Assembly: GCA_036015235.1 (NCBI GenBank)
Contig: CP107926.1
Coordinates: forward strand, 1,178,001 to 1,242,000
DNA from: Streptomyces sp. NBC_00433
GTDB taxonomy: Bacteria > Actinomycetota > Actinomycetes > Streptomycetales > Streptomycetaceae
Direction of reading: 5' to 3'
Length of the DNA: 64,000 nt
The notes beneath the pieces were generated by a model. It saw nothing but the letters and a program-made list of their open reading frames with translations, had not been told where the DNA came from and searched no databases. The position numbers and the translations under genes were made by a program. Position 1 is the stretch's first letter; each line of letters opens with the position of its first letter. Below, piece by piece: positions 1-8,334 of the stretch.

Positions 1-151
1 CGGTGAACTTCAGCCCGACCCACTGGGTCATACCGAGGCCGGTGGCGGTCAGGAGCCGCTGCAGGATCGGCGCGTGGGCGTTCTCGGCCCGGCCGAGGAT
101 CTGCGGGTTGAGCGACAGAGCGGAGCTGGAGGGTGCGGCGGAGGTGGTCAC
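1..151 (-). CDS. MarR-like regulator, N-terminal fragment cut by window edge
   Basis: About 50 residues of a protein read leftward from a GTG at 151, preceded by a GGGAG ribosome site about 7 nt away; the rest lies outside the window. The visible part has a Ser/Ala-rich leader and then a helix-rich stretch (ILGRAENAHAPILQRLL, then GLGMTQWVGLKF) that resembles the first helices of actinobacterial MarR regulators, where a Q/H-W-x-x-L segment is common. The DNA-binding helix is not visible, so the family call is by likeness only. An imperfect palindrome 46 nt upstream would suit autoregulation. Confidence 0.5.
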   Translation of the reverse strand, partial: MTTSAAPSSSALSLNPQILGRAENAHAPILQRLLTATGLGMTQWVGLKFT

Positions 152-196
152 GGGAGACTCCCAGGTCGCTGGCCGGCTGGACGCTTCCCCATAAAT

Positions 197-227
197 GTTA
201 ATGGCACTAACGTTTATTGCACTAGCG
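197..227 (-). promoter_or_regulatory. Palindrome and direct repeats upstream of the MarR-like gene
   Basis: GTTAATGGCACTAAC (197-211) is an imperfect palindrome (GTTA.TG.CA.TAAC). GCACTAACG (204-212) and GCACTAGCG (219-227) are direct copies 15 nt apart. The patch is A+T-rich against its surroundings and sits 46-76 nt upstream of the leftward GTG. On the minus strand a TAACAT-like -10 overlaps the palindrome. An operator/promoter role is inferred. Confidence 0.35.
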
Positions 228-254
228 TACGTACTCCGCCGGTTCGGCTCCCGC

Positions 255-914
255 TCATTCGGCGAGCGGTGGAGGGGGCGCCGGGTCGAAGCGGATCGTA
301 TGCAGGCGGGCGGCGCACTGCCGGTCGAGGAGCACGACCGAGGCGTAGCCGGGCGGCGGGGCGCCGGAATCCGCCAGCTCCCTTTCCAGGGCGAGGAAGG
401 CGCGGACGTGGCGGCCGAGGGCGTACGGCGTCACCCGGCGACCCCTGGCCCGCTGTCCCGAGATCGCCTCGCATTCGGTGGCCACCAGCGTGATGAGGTG
501 CACGGGGCGCCCGCGGCGCCGGCCGGCGCGGGCGAGCCAGCCGCGCACCCAGGGCTGCGCCCCGCTGTCCTGCACCACCAGCGGCTCGGTCCCGCGCAGG
601 GCGCCGCGCAGGCGCGCGTAGTGCTCGACGCGGACCAGGGGGCGGTAGACCCCGTAGGCCACCCAGCCGGGCACCCGGGCCGCCCAACGCTCCCTGACCG
701 CCTGCGAGTCCACGAGCGCGGCCCGGACCGTACGCGCCATCAGCGTGCTCTTCCCCGCGCCCGGCAGCCCCGCCACCACGACGACGGACCCCGCGGCGTA
801 CTCCAACTCCACGACGACGGGACCGCACCGCAGGTCCACAACTCCCCCCGGCCGCACGACCCGTCGGCGATCCGCGCGGGGGGCGGCCGAGGAGGAGTCG
901 GCGGAAAGGGCCAC
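255..914 (-). CDS. P-loop ATPase/kinase-like protein
   Basis: A 219-residue cytoplasmic protein. The sequence shows a clean Walker A loop, GLPGAGKST, at about residues 49-57 after a short beta strand (SVVVVA). No clear Walker B is seen; an Arg-rich stretch around ECEAISGQRARGR may be the lid of a nucleotide kinase-like fold. Similar small P-loop proteins are common and mostly uncharacterised in streptomycetes; the substrate cannot be read. The start is GTG with GAGG just upstream. The gene stands alone between the MarR fragment and the oxidoreductase. Confidence 0.75.
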   Translation of the reverse strand: MALSADSSSAAPRADRRRVVRPGGVVDLRCGPVVVELEYAAGSVVVVAGLPGAGKSTLMARTVRAALVDSQAVRERWAARVPGWVAYGVYRPLVRVEHYARLRGALRGTEPLVVQDSGAQPWVRGWLARAGRRRGRPVHLITLVATECEAISGQRARGRRVTPYALGRHVRAFLALERELADSGAPPPGYASVVLLDRQCAARLHTIRFDPAPPPPLAE

Positions 915-1158
915 GCCTCATATGTAAAGTACGGGCAATATTCCGGTCAAGTCGTCGGCCCCCGAAGGACCCCTGACACCGCGGCGGCGGGCTGGTCGGA
1001 GGCGCGGTAGTGGGCGGCCTGCGGGAAGGCGTACGCGGCCCGGGATCGCCGCCGTTGCGGCCGTACTCGACGGCCTCTTTGCGAAACACCGGCCATCTGG
1101 CCTCGCGTCGGCAGCGACGGCCTCCGGCCACCATTTGAAGCTGACGTGCCCTGCTCGC

Positions 1159-3471
1159 TCAGGCAGCGGGAAAGATCGTGACTTTGACGTGCTTCATGAT
1201 CGGCTGATCGCTCTGCTCGCTGTGGTCGACGAGCGCGCACAGCACGTTCATCTCGGGCATGTAGCCCGCCGCGCACCCGCGCGGGATGTCGTAGGGGACG
1301 GCCAGATAGCCCTTGAGACGGCGCCGGCTGCCGTCCTTCGCCGTGCTCGTGATGTCGACGGGCGCGAGGTCGCCGATCCCCCGCTCGCGCATGTCCGCCC
1401 TGTTCATGAACACCAGCGTGCGCAGGTTCCTGACCCCTCGGTAGCGGTCGTTGTCGGAGTAGATCGTGGTGTTCCACTGGTCGTGCGAGCGCATCGTGCC
1501 CAGCGCCAGGGTGCCGGGGGCGGGCACGACGTCGGGCAGCGGGGCGCACGAGAACTCGGCGCGCTGCGACGGGGTCTCGAAGACCAGCTCGCGGGCCGGC
1601 TGCTTGATGCGGAATCCCAGCGGGAGGCGTACGCGGCGGTTGAAGTCCTCGAAGCCGTCGAGGACCCGGGCCATGGTGTCGCGGATGCGGTCGTAGTCCT
1701 CGACGTACCACTGCCAGGGCGTCGAGGTCTCCGGCAAGGCGGCCCTGGCGATGCCCGCGATGATGGCCGGCTCGGACAGCAGGTCCTTCGAGGCGGGGCG
1801 CCTCATGCCGACCGACAGATGGACCATGCTCATCGAGTCCTCGACGGACATGCTCTGGACGCCCTTGCGCTGGTGGTCCTTCTCGGTGCGGCCCAGACAC
1901 GGCAGGATGAGCGCCCGGCGGCCGTGGACGAGATGGCTGCGGTTCAGCTTGGTGCTCACCTGCACGGTGAGGTCGCACGTGCGCAGCGCTTCGTAGGTGA
2001 CAGGGGTGTCCGGCGCGGCCAGCGCGAAGTTGCCGCCCATACCGACGAAGACCTTCACGTCACCGCGCCGCATCGCCCTGATCGTGTCGACGGTGGCCAG
2101 CCCGTGCTCCCGCGGCGGGTCGATCCCGCAGACCTCCGCCAGGCGGTCCAGGAACTTCTCGGTCGGGCGGTGGTCGATGCCGCAGGTCCGGTTGCCCTGG
2201 ACATTGCTGTGCCCTCGCACCGGGGAGGGGCCCGCGCCCTCGCGCCCCAGGTTGCCGCGCAGCAGCAGCACGTTGACGATCTCACGGACCGTGTCGACGC
2301 CGTGCTCGTGCTGGCTCACTCCCAGACACCAGCTGATGATGCTGCGGTCCGCCTCGCCGTACACACGCGCGGCCTCCAGCACATCGGCCCGGCTCAGCCC
2401 GGACTGCTCCTCGATCTCCTCCCACGGGGTCGCCTCGCAGAGCGCGCGGTAGTCCTCGAAACCCGTGGTGTGGCGGTCGATGAACTCCTGGTCCAGGGCC
2501 TTGGGATCGTTCTTCGACTCCTCCAGGATCGCCTTGGCCATCCCGCGCAGCAGCGCCATGTCCCCACCGATGCGCACCTGGAGATTCAGGCTGCTGGTCC
2601 GCGTCGACTTGAACAGGGCCATGTCCGTGAAGTCGTGGGGGACGATCGTCCGGGTGGCTGCCGCCTCGACGAGCGGGTTGACGTGCACGATGCTCGCGCC
2701 CCGCCGGTCGGCCTCGGCGAGCGCGGTGAGCATCCGGGGCGCGTTGGAAGCGGCGTTGACCCCCATGATGAACAGGGCGTCCGCCGCCTCCCAGTCCCTG
2801 AGGTCGGCAGTCCCCTTTCCGGTCCCCAGGGACGCCGTCAGCGCGCGACCGCTCGCCTCGTGGCACATGTTGGAGCAGTCCGGCATGTTGTTCGTGCCGA
2901 ACTCACGGATCATCAGCTGGTAGAGGAAGGTCGCCTCGTTGCCCAGCCGGCCGGAGGTGTAGAAGGACGCCTGGTCCGGGCTGTCCAGCTCGCGCAGGGC
3001 GCGGCCCACGACCTCGAAGGCGTCCTTCCAGCTGATCGGGACGTAGTGGTCCGACTCGGGGTCGTAGACCATGGGCTCGGTGAGCCGGCCCTGGTTCTCC
3101 AGGTCGTAGTCGCTCCACCCGTACAGCTCGGACACCGAGTGCGCGGCGAAGAAGTCGCGGCCCACCCGCTTGCGGGTCATCTCCCACGTGACGTGTTTGA
3201 TGCCGTTCTCGCAGATGTCCAGGTGCAGGCCCTTCAGGTCGTCCGGCCACGCGCACCCGGGGCAGTCGAACCCGGAATTCTCATGATTCATCTTCATGAT
3301 GGCCCGGGGGCCGTCCGCCAGCGCCCGCTCGCGCACGAGGAACCGCGTCACGCTCTTCGCCGCGCCCCAGCCCGCGGCGGGGTGGTGGTAGGGCCGAAAC
3401 CCTGGCTCACCCTTCGGAGTGGGACCCTCCTCGGGCTCCACGGGCTGCGGCTCGTCCCGATCGATGCTCAC
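1159..3471 (-). CDS. FdhF/YdeP-family molybdopterin oxidoreductase
   Basis: A 770-residue molybdopterin-dependent oxidoreductase of the formate dehydrogenase alpha/YdeP type, a usual length for the family. Near the N-terminus DCPGCAWPD is the reduced-cysteine motif typical of YdeP rather than the four-Cys cluster site of classical FdhF. The molybdopterin region includes NNMPDCSNMCHEASG, GVNAASNAPRM and RGHSNVQGNRTCG; the C-terminal cofactor-binding domain carries SHDQWNTTIYSDNDRYRG. I chose the GTG at 3471 because GGAGGG lies 9 nt upstream; the frame is open 34 codons further. No fdhD, partner subunits or hydrogenase genes lie next to it. Oxidising formate made by PflB at 11-13 kb is only a suggestion: E. 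coli YdeP is linked to acid resistance, and no DevR-like box is seen upstream. Confidence 0.9.
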   Translation of the reverse strand: MSIDRDEPQPVEPEEGPTPKGEPGFRPYHHPAAGWGAAKSVTRFLVRERALADGPRAIMKMNHENSGFDCPGCAWPDDLKGLHLDICENGIKHVTWEMTRKRVGRDFFAAHSVSELYGWSDYDLENQGRLTEPMVYDPESDHYVPISWKDAFEVVGRALRELDSPDQASFYTSGRLGNEATFLYQLMIREFGTNNMPDCSNMCHEASGRALTASLGTGKGTADLRDWEAADALFIMGVNAASNAPRMLTALAEADRRGASIVHVNPLVEAAATRTIVPHDFTDMALFKSTRTSSLNLQVRIGGDMALLRGMAKAILEESKNDPKALDQEFIDRHTTGFEDYRALCEATPWEEIEEQSGLSRADVLEAARVYGEADRSIISWCLGVSQHEHGVDTVREIVNVLLLRGNLGREGAGPSPVRGHSNVQGNRTCGIDHRPTEKFLDRLAEVCGIDPPREHGLATVDTIRAMRRGDVKVFVGMGGNFALAAPDTPVTYEALRTCDLTVQVSTKLNRSHLVHGRRALILPCLGRTEKDHQRKGVQSMSVEDSMSMVHLSVGMRRPASKDLLSEPAIIAGIARAALPETSTPWQWYVEDYDRIRDTMARVLDGFEDFNRRVRLPLGFRIKQPARELVFETPSQRAEFSCAPLPDVVPAPGTLALGTMRSHDQWNTTIYSDNDRYRGVRNLRTLVFMNRADMRERGIGDLAPVDITSTAKDGSRRRLKGYLAVPYDIPRGCAAGYMPEMNVLCALVDHSEQSDQPIMKHVKVTIFPAA

Positions 3472-3702
3472 GACTCTCGACCCTCCGCCATGTGGGACAT
3501 CAGCGACAGAACACACCTTTGCCCACGGTACGCGGCCGAGGTCCGGGGCCGCCCCGCGACTCGCGATAGGCATGCGCCGGAGCGCTGCCGTACGGTCCGG
3601 CGCAGGAGGCGCGGCGGGCCCCCGCGATGGTCAGGCGCCGTGCGGGAGCTGCTCCTTCGTGCGGTAATGTCTGCCGACTTCTCATGAGATCAAGGGCATC
3701 CG

Positions 3703-4902
3703 ATGACAACTGCGCCTCCGCCTCCGCGTGAGGAAGACGACGAGCCGTCCAGCATTCCTGACGCCGTGTGGGAGGAATTCGCCGAGGACCCCGGCAGGAT
3801 CGGGGCGAGCACGCCGAAGGAACCCTCGGCCCGCGCCCGCATGGTGACCGAGAGGCTGCGGCGCGAGGAGGCGGAGGAGGCGGAGCGTGCGCGGCGCTCG
3901 AAGCCCCGGTGGAGGGGCGGCAGCGGCCGCCGGCCCCAGGAGCCGGAAGGGTGGCGGACCGGACCTGCCTGGCGGGAGATGCAGGGGGGCCGGCGAGGGC
4001 CGTGGCGGGACCGAATACGCACCCTGCTGATCGTCGCGGCGGTCGCCGTGCTGGCGCTGGTCGCGATCAACCCGTCGGGCGCACGCTCGCTGGTCCTCGG
4101 CCACGGGCACTCGTCCGACAGCCACGACGACTCCTCCGACAGCACGCCGCTCACGCCGGAGACCGCGGCGCCGACCGCCGCACCGACGGCGGCCCCGGAC
4201 CCCGACATCCCCACCACGAGCCACCCCTTCGCGGGATCCCCGGCCGTCGGCTGGGCCGAAGGCGCGGACGCCATCGTGCTGCCGCACGCCGAGAAGGTCG
4301 GCGATGTCCCGGCGCGGCAGGTGGACGCCGTCCTGCGGGCGACGAAGGCATACCTGGTCGCGGCCGACCTCGACCCGGCCACACTTCGCGGCGGCTACCC
4401 GGACTCGGCCCTGCGCCTGGTGGATCCGATCAACGGCGAGCCCGCCCAGATGAAGGCCGCCCTGCACTCACCGAGCGCCAAGGCCGACCCGACCGTGTGG
4501 TTCACCCGCTACGACCCCCACGAGGTCCAGCTCGTGGGCGACGTGATCAAGGTCCGCGGCCGGATGACCTTCGCCAAGTCCGACCACGGCTCCGTGCGGG
4601 TGCACAGCGACTACACCTTCGTCTACGCCTTCACGAAGGCCGGAAAGAACGACGGCACGGTGCAACGGCTCATCGCCCGGCGCGAGGTGGACACCCAGTG
4701 GTTCCCGCATTCACCGCCGGCAAAGGTGCAGATAGCTCATGCCGGCGCCTATTTCGGCGGCTCGGGCTGCGTCGACGACGGCTACCTCCATCCCTTTGCC
4801 GACTCCTCGGACGTGGACTCCTCCGGACCCGTCACGGACCCGTACGACCGCAGCAAGCCGCTGGCCGACGGGGGGACTTGCGGAGTAGCCAGCCGTACAT
4901 GA
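3703..4902 (+). CDS. SCO2583/SCO2584-like single-pass membrane protein
   Basis: A 399-residue protein. Residues 1-100 are acidic then Arg-rich, with the pattern EEFAEDPGRIGASTPKEPSARAR and PEGWRTGPAW that I recognise from the N-terminal domain shared by S. coelicolor SCO2583 and SCO2584. One transmembrane helix lies at about 106-122, then a Ser/Asp and Thr/Ala/Pro linker and an outer domain of about 220 residues. The outer domain has two cysteines near the end (GSGCVDDG, GGTCGV) that could pair. Family members sit near spore-wall genes in S. coelicolor, but no such genes are here. The ribosome site (AAGGG) is weak. The gene diverges from the molybdoenzyme. Confidence 0.75.
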   Translation: MTTAPPPPREEDDEPSSIPDAVWEEFAEDPGRIGASTPKEPSARARMVTERLRREEAEEAERARRSKPRWRGGSGRRPQEPEGWRTGPAWREMQGGRRGPWRDRIRTLLIVAAVAVLALVAINPSGARSLVLGHGHSSDSHDDSSDSTPLTPETAAPTAAPTAAPDPDIPTTSHPFAGSPAVGWAEGADAIVLPHAEKVGDVPARQVDAVLRATKAYLVAADLDPATLRGGYPDSALRLVDPINGEPAQMKAALHSPSAKADPTVWFTRYDPHEVQLVGDVIKVRGRMTFAKSDHGSVRVHSDYTFVYAFTKAGKNDGTVQRLIARREVDTQWFPHSPPAKVQIAHAGAYFGGSGCVDDGYLHPFADSSDVDSSGPVTDPYDRSKPLADGGTCGVASRT

Positions 4903-5046
4903 CCAAGGCCCTGAAGTAGCCGCGGTCCACCTCGCGCTCGGCGAGCTCGGACACCACGACGCGATCTCGCGCGAGGCGGTTGCACGCGGGAAGTGGACCT
5001 ACGGGAGATCGACGCGAAAGGGCGCGACCGGAGGCGCGGACGTACA

Positions 5047-5081
5047 GGGCCCGGACCGCGTACGTCGCGCGGTCCGGGCCC
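5047..5081. terminator. Hairpin between convergent genes
   Basis: A perfect 14-bp stem (5047-5060 with 5068-5081, loop TACGTCG) lies between the rightward membrane-protein gene and the leftward dehydrogenase gene. It has no U-tract, as is usual in streptomycetes, and could end transcription from both sides. Confidence 0.75.
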
Positions 5082-5100
5082 CGGCCGGTGTACGGCGAGG

Positions 5101-5781
5101 TCAGTCTTCCGCCGCTGCCAGGGCCGCCTCGATGGCGGACACCGGGGCGGGCATCGGGGGCTCGTTCATGAAGTCGGCCGTCGCCGCGTACGGCAGGCCG
5201 TACGCGGGGGTGCCGGGCTGGAAGCGCCTGCCTTCGGCGAGCGGGCCGGCGTCCACGGTGTCGAAGCCGAGGAGGTCGAGGAGTTCCACGGCGTGCGCCT
5301 TGGCGGCCGCGTCGTCGCCCGCGATGGGCAGCGCGCTGCGGTCCGCCGCGCCCGCCGGACGCGGCAGACCGGCCAGGTGCTCGAAGTAGATGTTGTTGAA
5401 CACCTTCACCACGTTGGCCGACCCGCCCAGATACCCCTGGAGCAGCCCGCTGTCCGTGGTCTCCTTCGTGTCGAGCTGGGCGATGTTCCCGTCGCGCTGC
5501 GGGTAGTAGTTGCCGGTGTCCAGTACGGTCTTGCCGGCCAGCGGCTCGCGCGGGACCTGCTGGTAGGCCTTGACCGGGATGGTCACCACCACCCAGTCCC
5601 CTGCGGCGGCGGCCTCCGCCGCGGTGGCCGCCCTGGCCCGCGGGCCGAGCTCCGCCACGAGGTCGCCGAGGGTTTCCGGCCCCCGGGAGTTGCTGAGCAC
5701 CACGTCGAGGCCGCTGTCGACCGCCAGCCGGGCCAGAGTGCCGCCGATGTGTCCACTGCCGATGAGTCCCAAAGTCGCCAT
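5101..5781 (-). CDS. NADPH-dependent F420 reductase-like dehydrogenase
   Basis: A 226-residue Rossmann protein beginning MATLGLIGSGHIGGTLARLA, with the GxGxxG dinucleotide motif at residues 8-13. Further on, VVVTIPVKAYQQVP and VLDTGNYYPQRDG are typical of the F420:NADP oxidoreductase-like branch, as is VVKVFNNIYFEHL. These proteins use NADP(H) with F420 or other flavin-like partners. The gene is close to two LLM-family oxidoreductases, some of which use F420, but no F420 dependence can be read directly. Length fits the family. Confidence 0.85.
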   Translation of the reverse strand: MATLGLIGSGHIGGTLARLAVDSGLDVVLSNSRGPETLGDLVAELGPRARAATAAEAAAAGDWVVVTIPVKAYQQVPREPLAGKTVLDTGNYYPQRDGNIAQLDTKETTDSGLLQGYLGGSANVVKVFNNIYFEHLAGLPRPAGAADRSALPIAGDDAAAKAHAVELLDLLGFDTVDAGPLAEGRRFQPGTPAYGLPYAATADFMNEPPMPAPVSAIEAALAAAED

Positions 5782-5971
5782 AAGACGGATAACGACGCCT
5801 GTGGCCCGTATGTTCCGCCGGACGGCGGCCGCGGACTCCCCGACACCGTACGCCCGGCACGCCGGCCGCCGCGCCGATGCGGGCGGGCACCGGCGCCGAC
5901 GCGTGCCGGCGCACCCGCCGCGGCCGACAGAGTCAGGCCGCGGCTCGGTGCGATCCGAGGGCCACCCTGCC

Positions 5972-5997
5972 GGACCGGGGCGTCCCTTCCCCGGTCC
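5972..5997 (-). terminator. Hairpin downstream of the FMN reductase gene
   Basis: GGACCGGGG (5972-5980) pairs with CCCCGGTCC (5989-5997) across an 8-nt loop, 84 nt past the stop of the leftward reductase gene. The 299 nt between the two neighbouring genes (5782-6080) otherwise show nothing recognisable. Confidence 0.5.
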
Positions 5998-6080
5998 TGG
6001 CCCCCGGATCGCTCACCTCCCCCTTCGGACCGGCCCTCCGCAGGAGACCGGCCGCCTTGGTGGCGCTGACGCGTCGCGGG

Positions 6081-6641
6081 TCACTTCGCGCGGAGCGGGG
6101 CCAGGGCCTCGCTCCAGGCCACGACCTGGTCGAGCGTGGCGGTGACGGCGTCGGCCTGGTGCGGGCCCGGCTTGAACTCGCTGAAGTTCACGAAGTCGGT
6201 GAACAGCGAGAGCGCGACCTGGGAGCGCACGTCCGCCATCTGCAGCTCGCCCGCGACGAGGCGCAGGTGCTCGACGGCGCGCGTGCCGCCGACCGAGCCG
6301 TAGCTGACGAAGCCGACGGCCTTGTTGTTCCACTCGGCGTAGAGGAAGTCGATGGCGTTCTTCAGCGCGCCCGAGGTGGAGTGGTTGTACTCCGGGGTCA
6401 CCATGACGAAGCCGTCGAAGGAGGCGATCTTCTCCGCCCACCGCAGGGTGTGCGGCTGCGCGTACTGGCCCAGGGACGGCGGCATGACCTCGTCGAGGTG
6501 CGGCAGCTTGTAGTCCAGCAGGTCGACCAGTTCGAACTCCGCGTCGGTGCGCTGGGCGGCGATGTCGTACACCCAGCGGGCGACCCCTTCGCCGTTGCGG
6601 CCGGGACGCGTGCTGCCGAGGATGATGCCGATCTTGGTCAT
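6081..6641 (-). CDS. NADPH-dependent FMN reductase (flavodoxin fold)
   Basis: A 186-residue flavoprotein of the NAD(P)H-dependent FMN/azo/chromate reductase family. The N-terminal GIILGSTRPGRNGEGVA is the phosphate-binding loop for FMN. VTPEYNHSTSGALKNAIDFL is the family signature around the flavin ring, and GFVSYGSVGGTRA forms the later flavin-binding strand. The ribosome site is GAAGGA. It is transcribed away from the MarR gene at 6742 across a 100-bp region with a palindrome, so the MarR protein probably controls it. Likely role: reduced flavin supply or quinone/disulfide stress response. Confidence 0.9.
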   Translation of the reverse strand: MTKIGIILGSTRPGRNGEGVARWVYDIAAQRTDAEFELVDLLDYKLPHLDEVMPPSLGQYAQPHTLRWAEKIASFDGFVMVTPEYNHSTSGALKNAIDFLYAEWNNKAVGFVSYGSVGGTRAVEHLRLVAGELQMADVRSQVALSLFTDFVNFSEFKPGPHQADAVTATLDQVVAWSEALAPLRAK

Positions 6642-6683
6642 GACGGGTCCTTCACGATCATTCCGGTCGACGCCGGAGCTGTA

Positions 6684-6713
6684 CTTGACGAGTCAAGGAA
6701 ACGCCTAGATAGT
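6684..6713 (+). promoter_or_regulatory. Divergent promoter with MarR-type palindrome
   Basis: CTTGACGAGTCAAG (6684-6697) pairs CTTGAC with GTCAAG. It overlaps a candidate -35 (TTGACG, 6685-6690); 17 nt later comes GATAGT (6708-6713), a fair streptomycete -10. A repressor bound here would block the rightward promoter for the MarR gene and affect the leftward reductase. A second TTG..GTCAA match lies at about 6714-6724. Confidence 0.5.
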
Positions 6714-6741
6714 TGCTGCGTCAAGCGAGTAGAATGTGGCC

Positions 6742-7200
6742 ATGAGCACTCAGGAAGGTCTCCAGCCGATGAGCGCGGCGGAGGAAGCGCTGGTCAGGGC
6801 GCTGGGCAGGCTGATACATGTGCTGCCGCGCGCCATCGACCAGGACATGGCACGCGCCCGTCAGCTTCCGCTGTCCGAGTACACCGCGCTCATGTACCTC
6901 TCGGAGGCGCCGGACCGGCTGATGCGGATGAGCGAGCTGGCCGCCGCCTGCGACCTCTCGCTCAGCGGGATGACGCGCATCGTCGCCCGGCTCGAGCAGC
7001 GGGGGCTGGTCGAGCGGGTCCGGTGCGAAGCCGACGGGCGCGGCGCGAACGCGGTCCTCACCGACGCCGGTCTTGAGCGGCTCAAGGAGGCCTGGCCGGC
7101 GCATCTGGCCAGCGTCCGGCGGCACCTGCTCGACCACGTCCCGGCCGAGGACCTGGAAGCGATCACCCGCGTTCTGCAGCGCATGGCGACGAACCCCTGA
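6742..7200 (+). CDS. MarR-family transcriptional regulator
   Basis: A 152-residue winged-helix regulator. Order: dimerisation helix (EEALVRALGRLIHVLPRAID), then YTALMYLSEAPDRLMRMSELA, then the recognition helix region LSLSGMTRIVARLEQRGLVERV with the wing CEADGRGANAVLTDAGLERL, the classic MarR layout. It could begin at the GTG two codons earlier (6736); neither start has a strong ribosome site. It probably binds the palindrome at 6684 and controls the divergent FMN reductase and the LLM monooxygenase 41 nt downstream. The ligand is unknown. Confidence 0.9.
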   Translation: MSTQEGLQPMSAAEEALVRALGRLIHVLPRAIDQDMARARQLPLSEYTALMYLSEAPDRLMRMSELAAACDLSLSGMTRIVARLEQRGLVERVRCEADGRGANAVLTDAGLERLKEAWPAHLASVRRHLLDHVPAEDLEAITRVLQRMATNP

Positions 7201-7241
7201 TCCCGGGCCCGACCGGGTCCGCGTACGAAGCGAGAACCACC

Positions 7242-8303
7242 ATGAACACACCCGTTCCGCCCTTCCCCGAGTACGTGACGCTCGGCCTCGACACCTTCGG
7301 CGACGTGCCGCGTGACGAGGGGGGCGCGCCGCTCACCCACGGCGCCGCCATCCGCGGGCTGGTCGAGGAGGGCGTCCTGGCCGACGGGACCGGGCTCGAC
7401 CACTTCGGCGTCGGCGAGCACCACACCGACTGGATGCCGCTGTCGGCCGCCGACGTCGTCCTCGCCGCGATCGCCTCCCGGACCTCCCGCATCCGGCTGG
7501 GCTCGGCGGTGACCGTGATCAGCTCCGACGACCCGGTGCGCGTCTTCCAGCGCTACGCCACGCTGGACGCGGTCTCCGGGGGCCGCGCCGAGGTGATCCT
7601 CGGCCGGGGGTCGAGCACCGAGTCCTTCCCCCTCTTCGGGTACGAACTGCGCGACTACGAGCAGCTCTTCGAGGAGAAGGTCGGCCTGTTCGCCGAGCTG
7701 CTCAAGGAGGAGCCCGTCACCTGGTCGGGCAGCACGCGGGCCCCGCTGGACGGCCTGCCCGTCTACCCGCACACGGAGTCGGGAGCGATCCCGACCTGGG
7801 TCGGCGTCGGCGGCAGCCCGCAGTCGGTGGTGCGGACCGCGCGCTACGGCTTCGCCCTGATGCTCGCCGTCATCGGCGGCGACGTCGCCCGCTTCGCGCC
7901 GTTCTCGGAGCTGTACGGCCGGGCGCTGGAGGAGTTCGGGCAGCCGGCCCGGCCGGTGGGCGTACACGCGCCGGGACACGTGGCCGCCACGGACGAGCAG
8001 GCGTGGGAGGAGTTCCTGCCCCCCATGGAGCAGGCGATGCGCAAGGTGTCGGCCGAGCGCGGCTTCAGGGCGCCCACGCGGGCCGACCTGATGCGGGACG
8101 TGGCGCCCGGCGGGGCGCTGCACGTGGGATCGCCCGAGACGGTGGCCCGCAAGGTCGCCGACACCCTCAGGACCCTCGGCGCGACCCGCTTCGACCTGAA
8201 GTACGGAATGCCCGGCATGCCGCACGGCCAGGTGCTCTCCTGCGTGGAGCTTTTCGGCACGAAAGTGGCCCCCCTGGTCCGGGACATGCTCAGCGGCGGT
8301 TGA
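7242..8303 (+). CDS. LLM-class flavin-dependent oxidoreductase
   Basis: A 353-residue luciferase-like TIM-barrel protein. Visible landmarks are LDHFGVGEHHTDWMPLSA, TSRIRLGSAVTVISSDDPVR, RYATLDAVSGGRAEVILGRG and IPTWVGVGGSPQSV, in the usual order of the bacterial luciferase superfamily. Such enzymes use reduced FMN (some F420) to hydroxylate or oxidise small organics. It follows the MarR gene by 41 nt and may be co-transcribed with it; the divergent FMN reductase could supply its flavin. The substrate is not readable. Confidence 0.88.
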   Translation: MNTPVPPFPEYVTLGLDTFGDVPRDEGGAPLTHGAAIRGLVEEGVLADGTGLDHFGVGEHHTDWMPLSAADVVLAAIASRTSRIRLGSAVTVISSDDPVRVFQRYATLDAVSGGRAEVILGRGSSTESFPLFGYELRDYEQLFEEKVGLFAELLKEEPVTWSGSTRAPLDGLPVYPHTESGAIPTWVGVGGSPQSVVRTARYGFALMLAVIGGDVARFAPFSELYGRALEEFGQPARPVGVHAPGHVAATDEQAWEEFLPPMEQAMRKVSAERGFRAPTRADLMRDVAPGGALHVGSPETVARKVADTLRTLGATRFDLKYGMPGMPHGQVLSCVELFGTKVAPLVRDMLSGG

Positions 8304-8334
8304 CCCGCGGCCCGCGGTGTCGGCCCGCGTGACG

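Noticed and set aside
1135-3687. 850-codon open frame opposite the molybdoenzyme gene
   Set aside because: It mirrors the real gene in a frame opened by G+C-rich third positions; its translation is low-complexity Arg/Gly/Ala/Val with no domain.
4905-4990. Possible gene fragment on the minus strand (VVVSELAEREVDRGYFRALVMYGWL)
   Set aside because: The peptide looks protein-like but has no start, no ribosome site and no family I recognise; too short to support.
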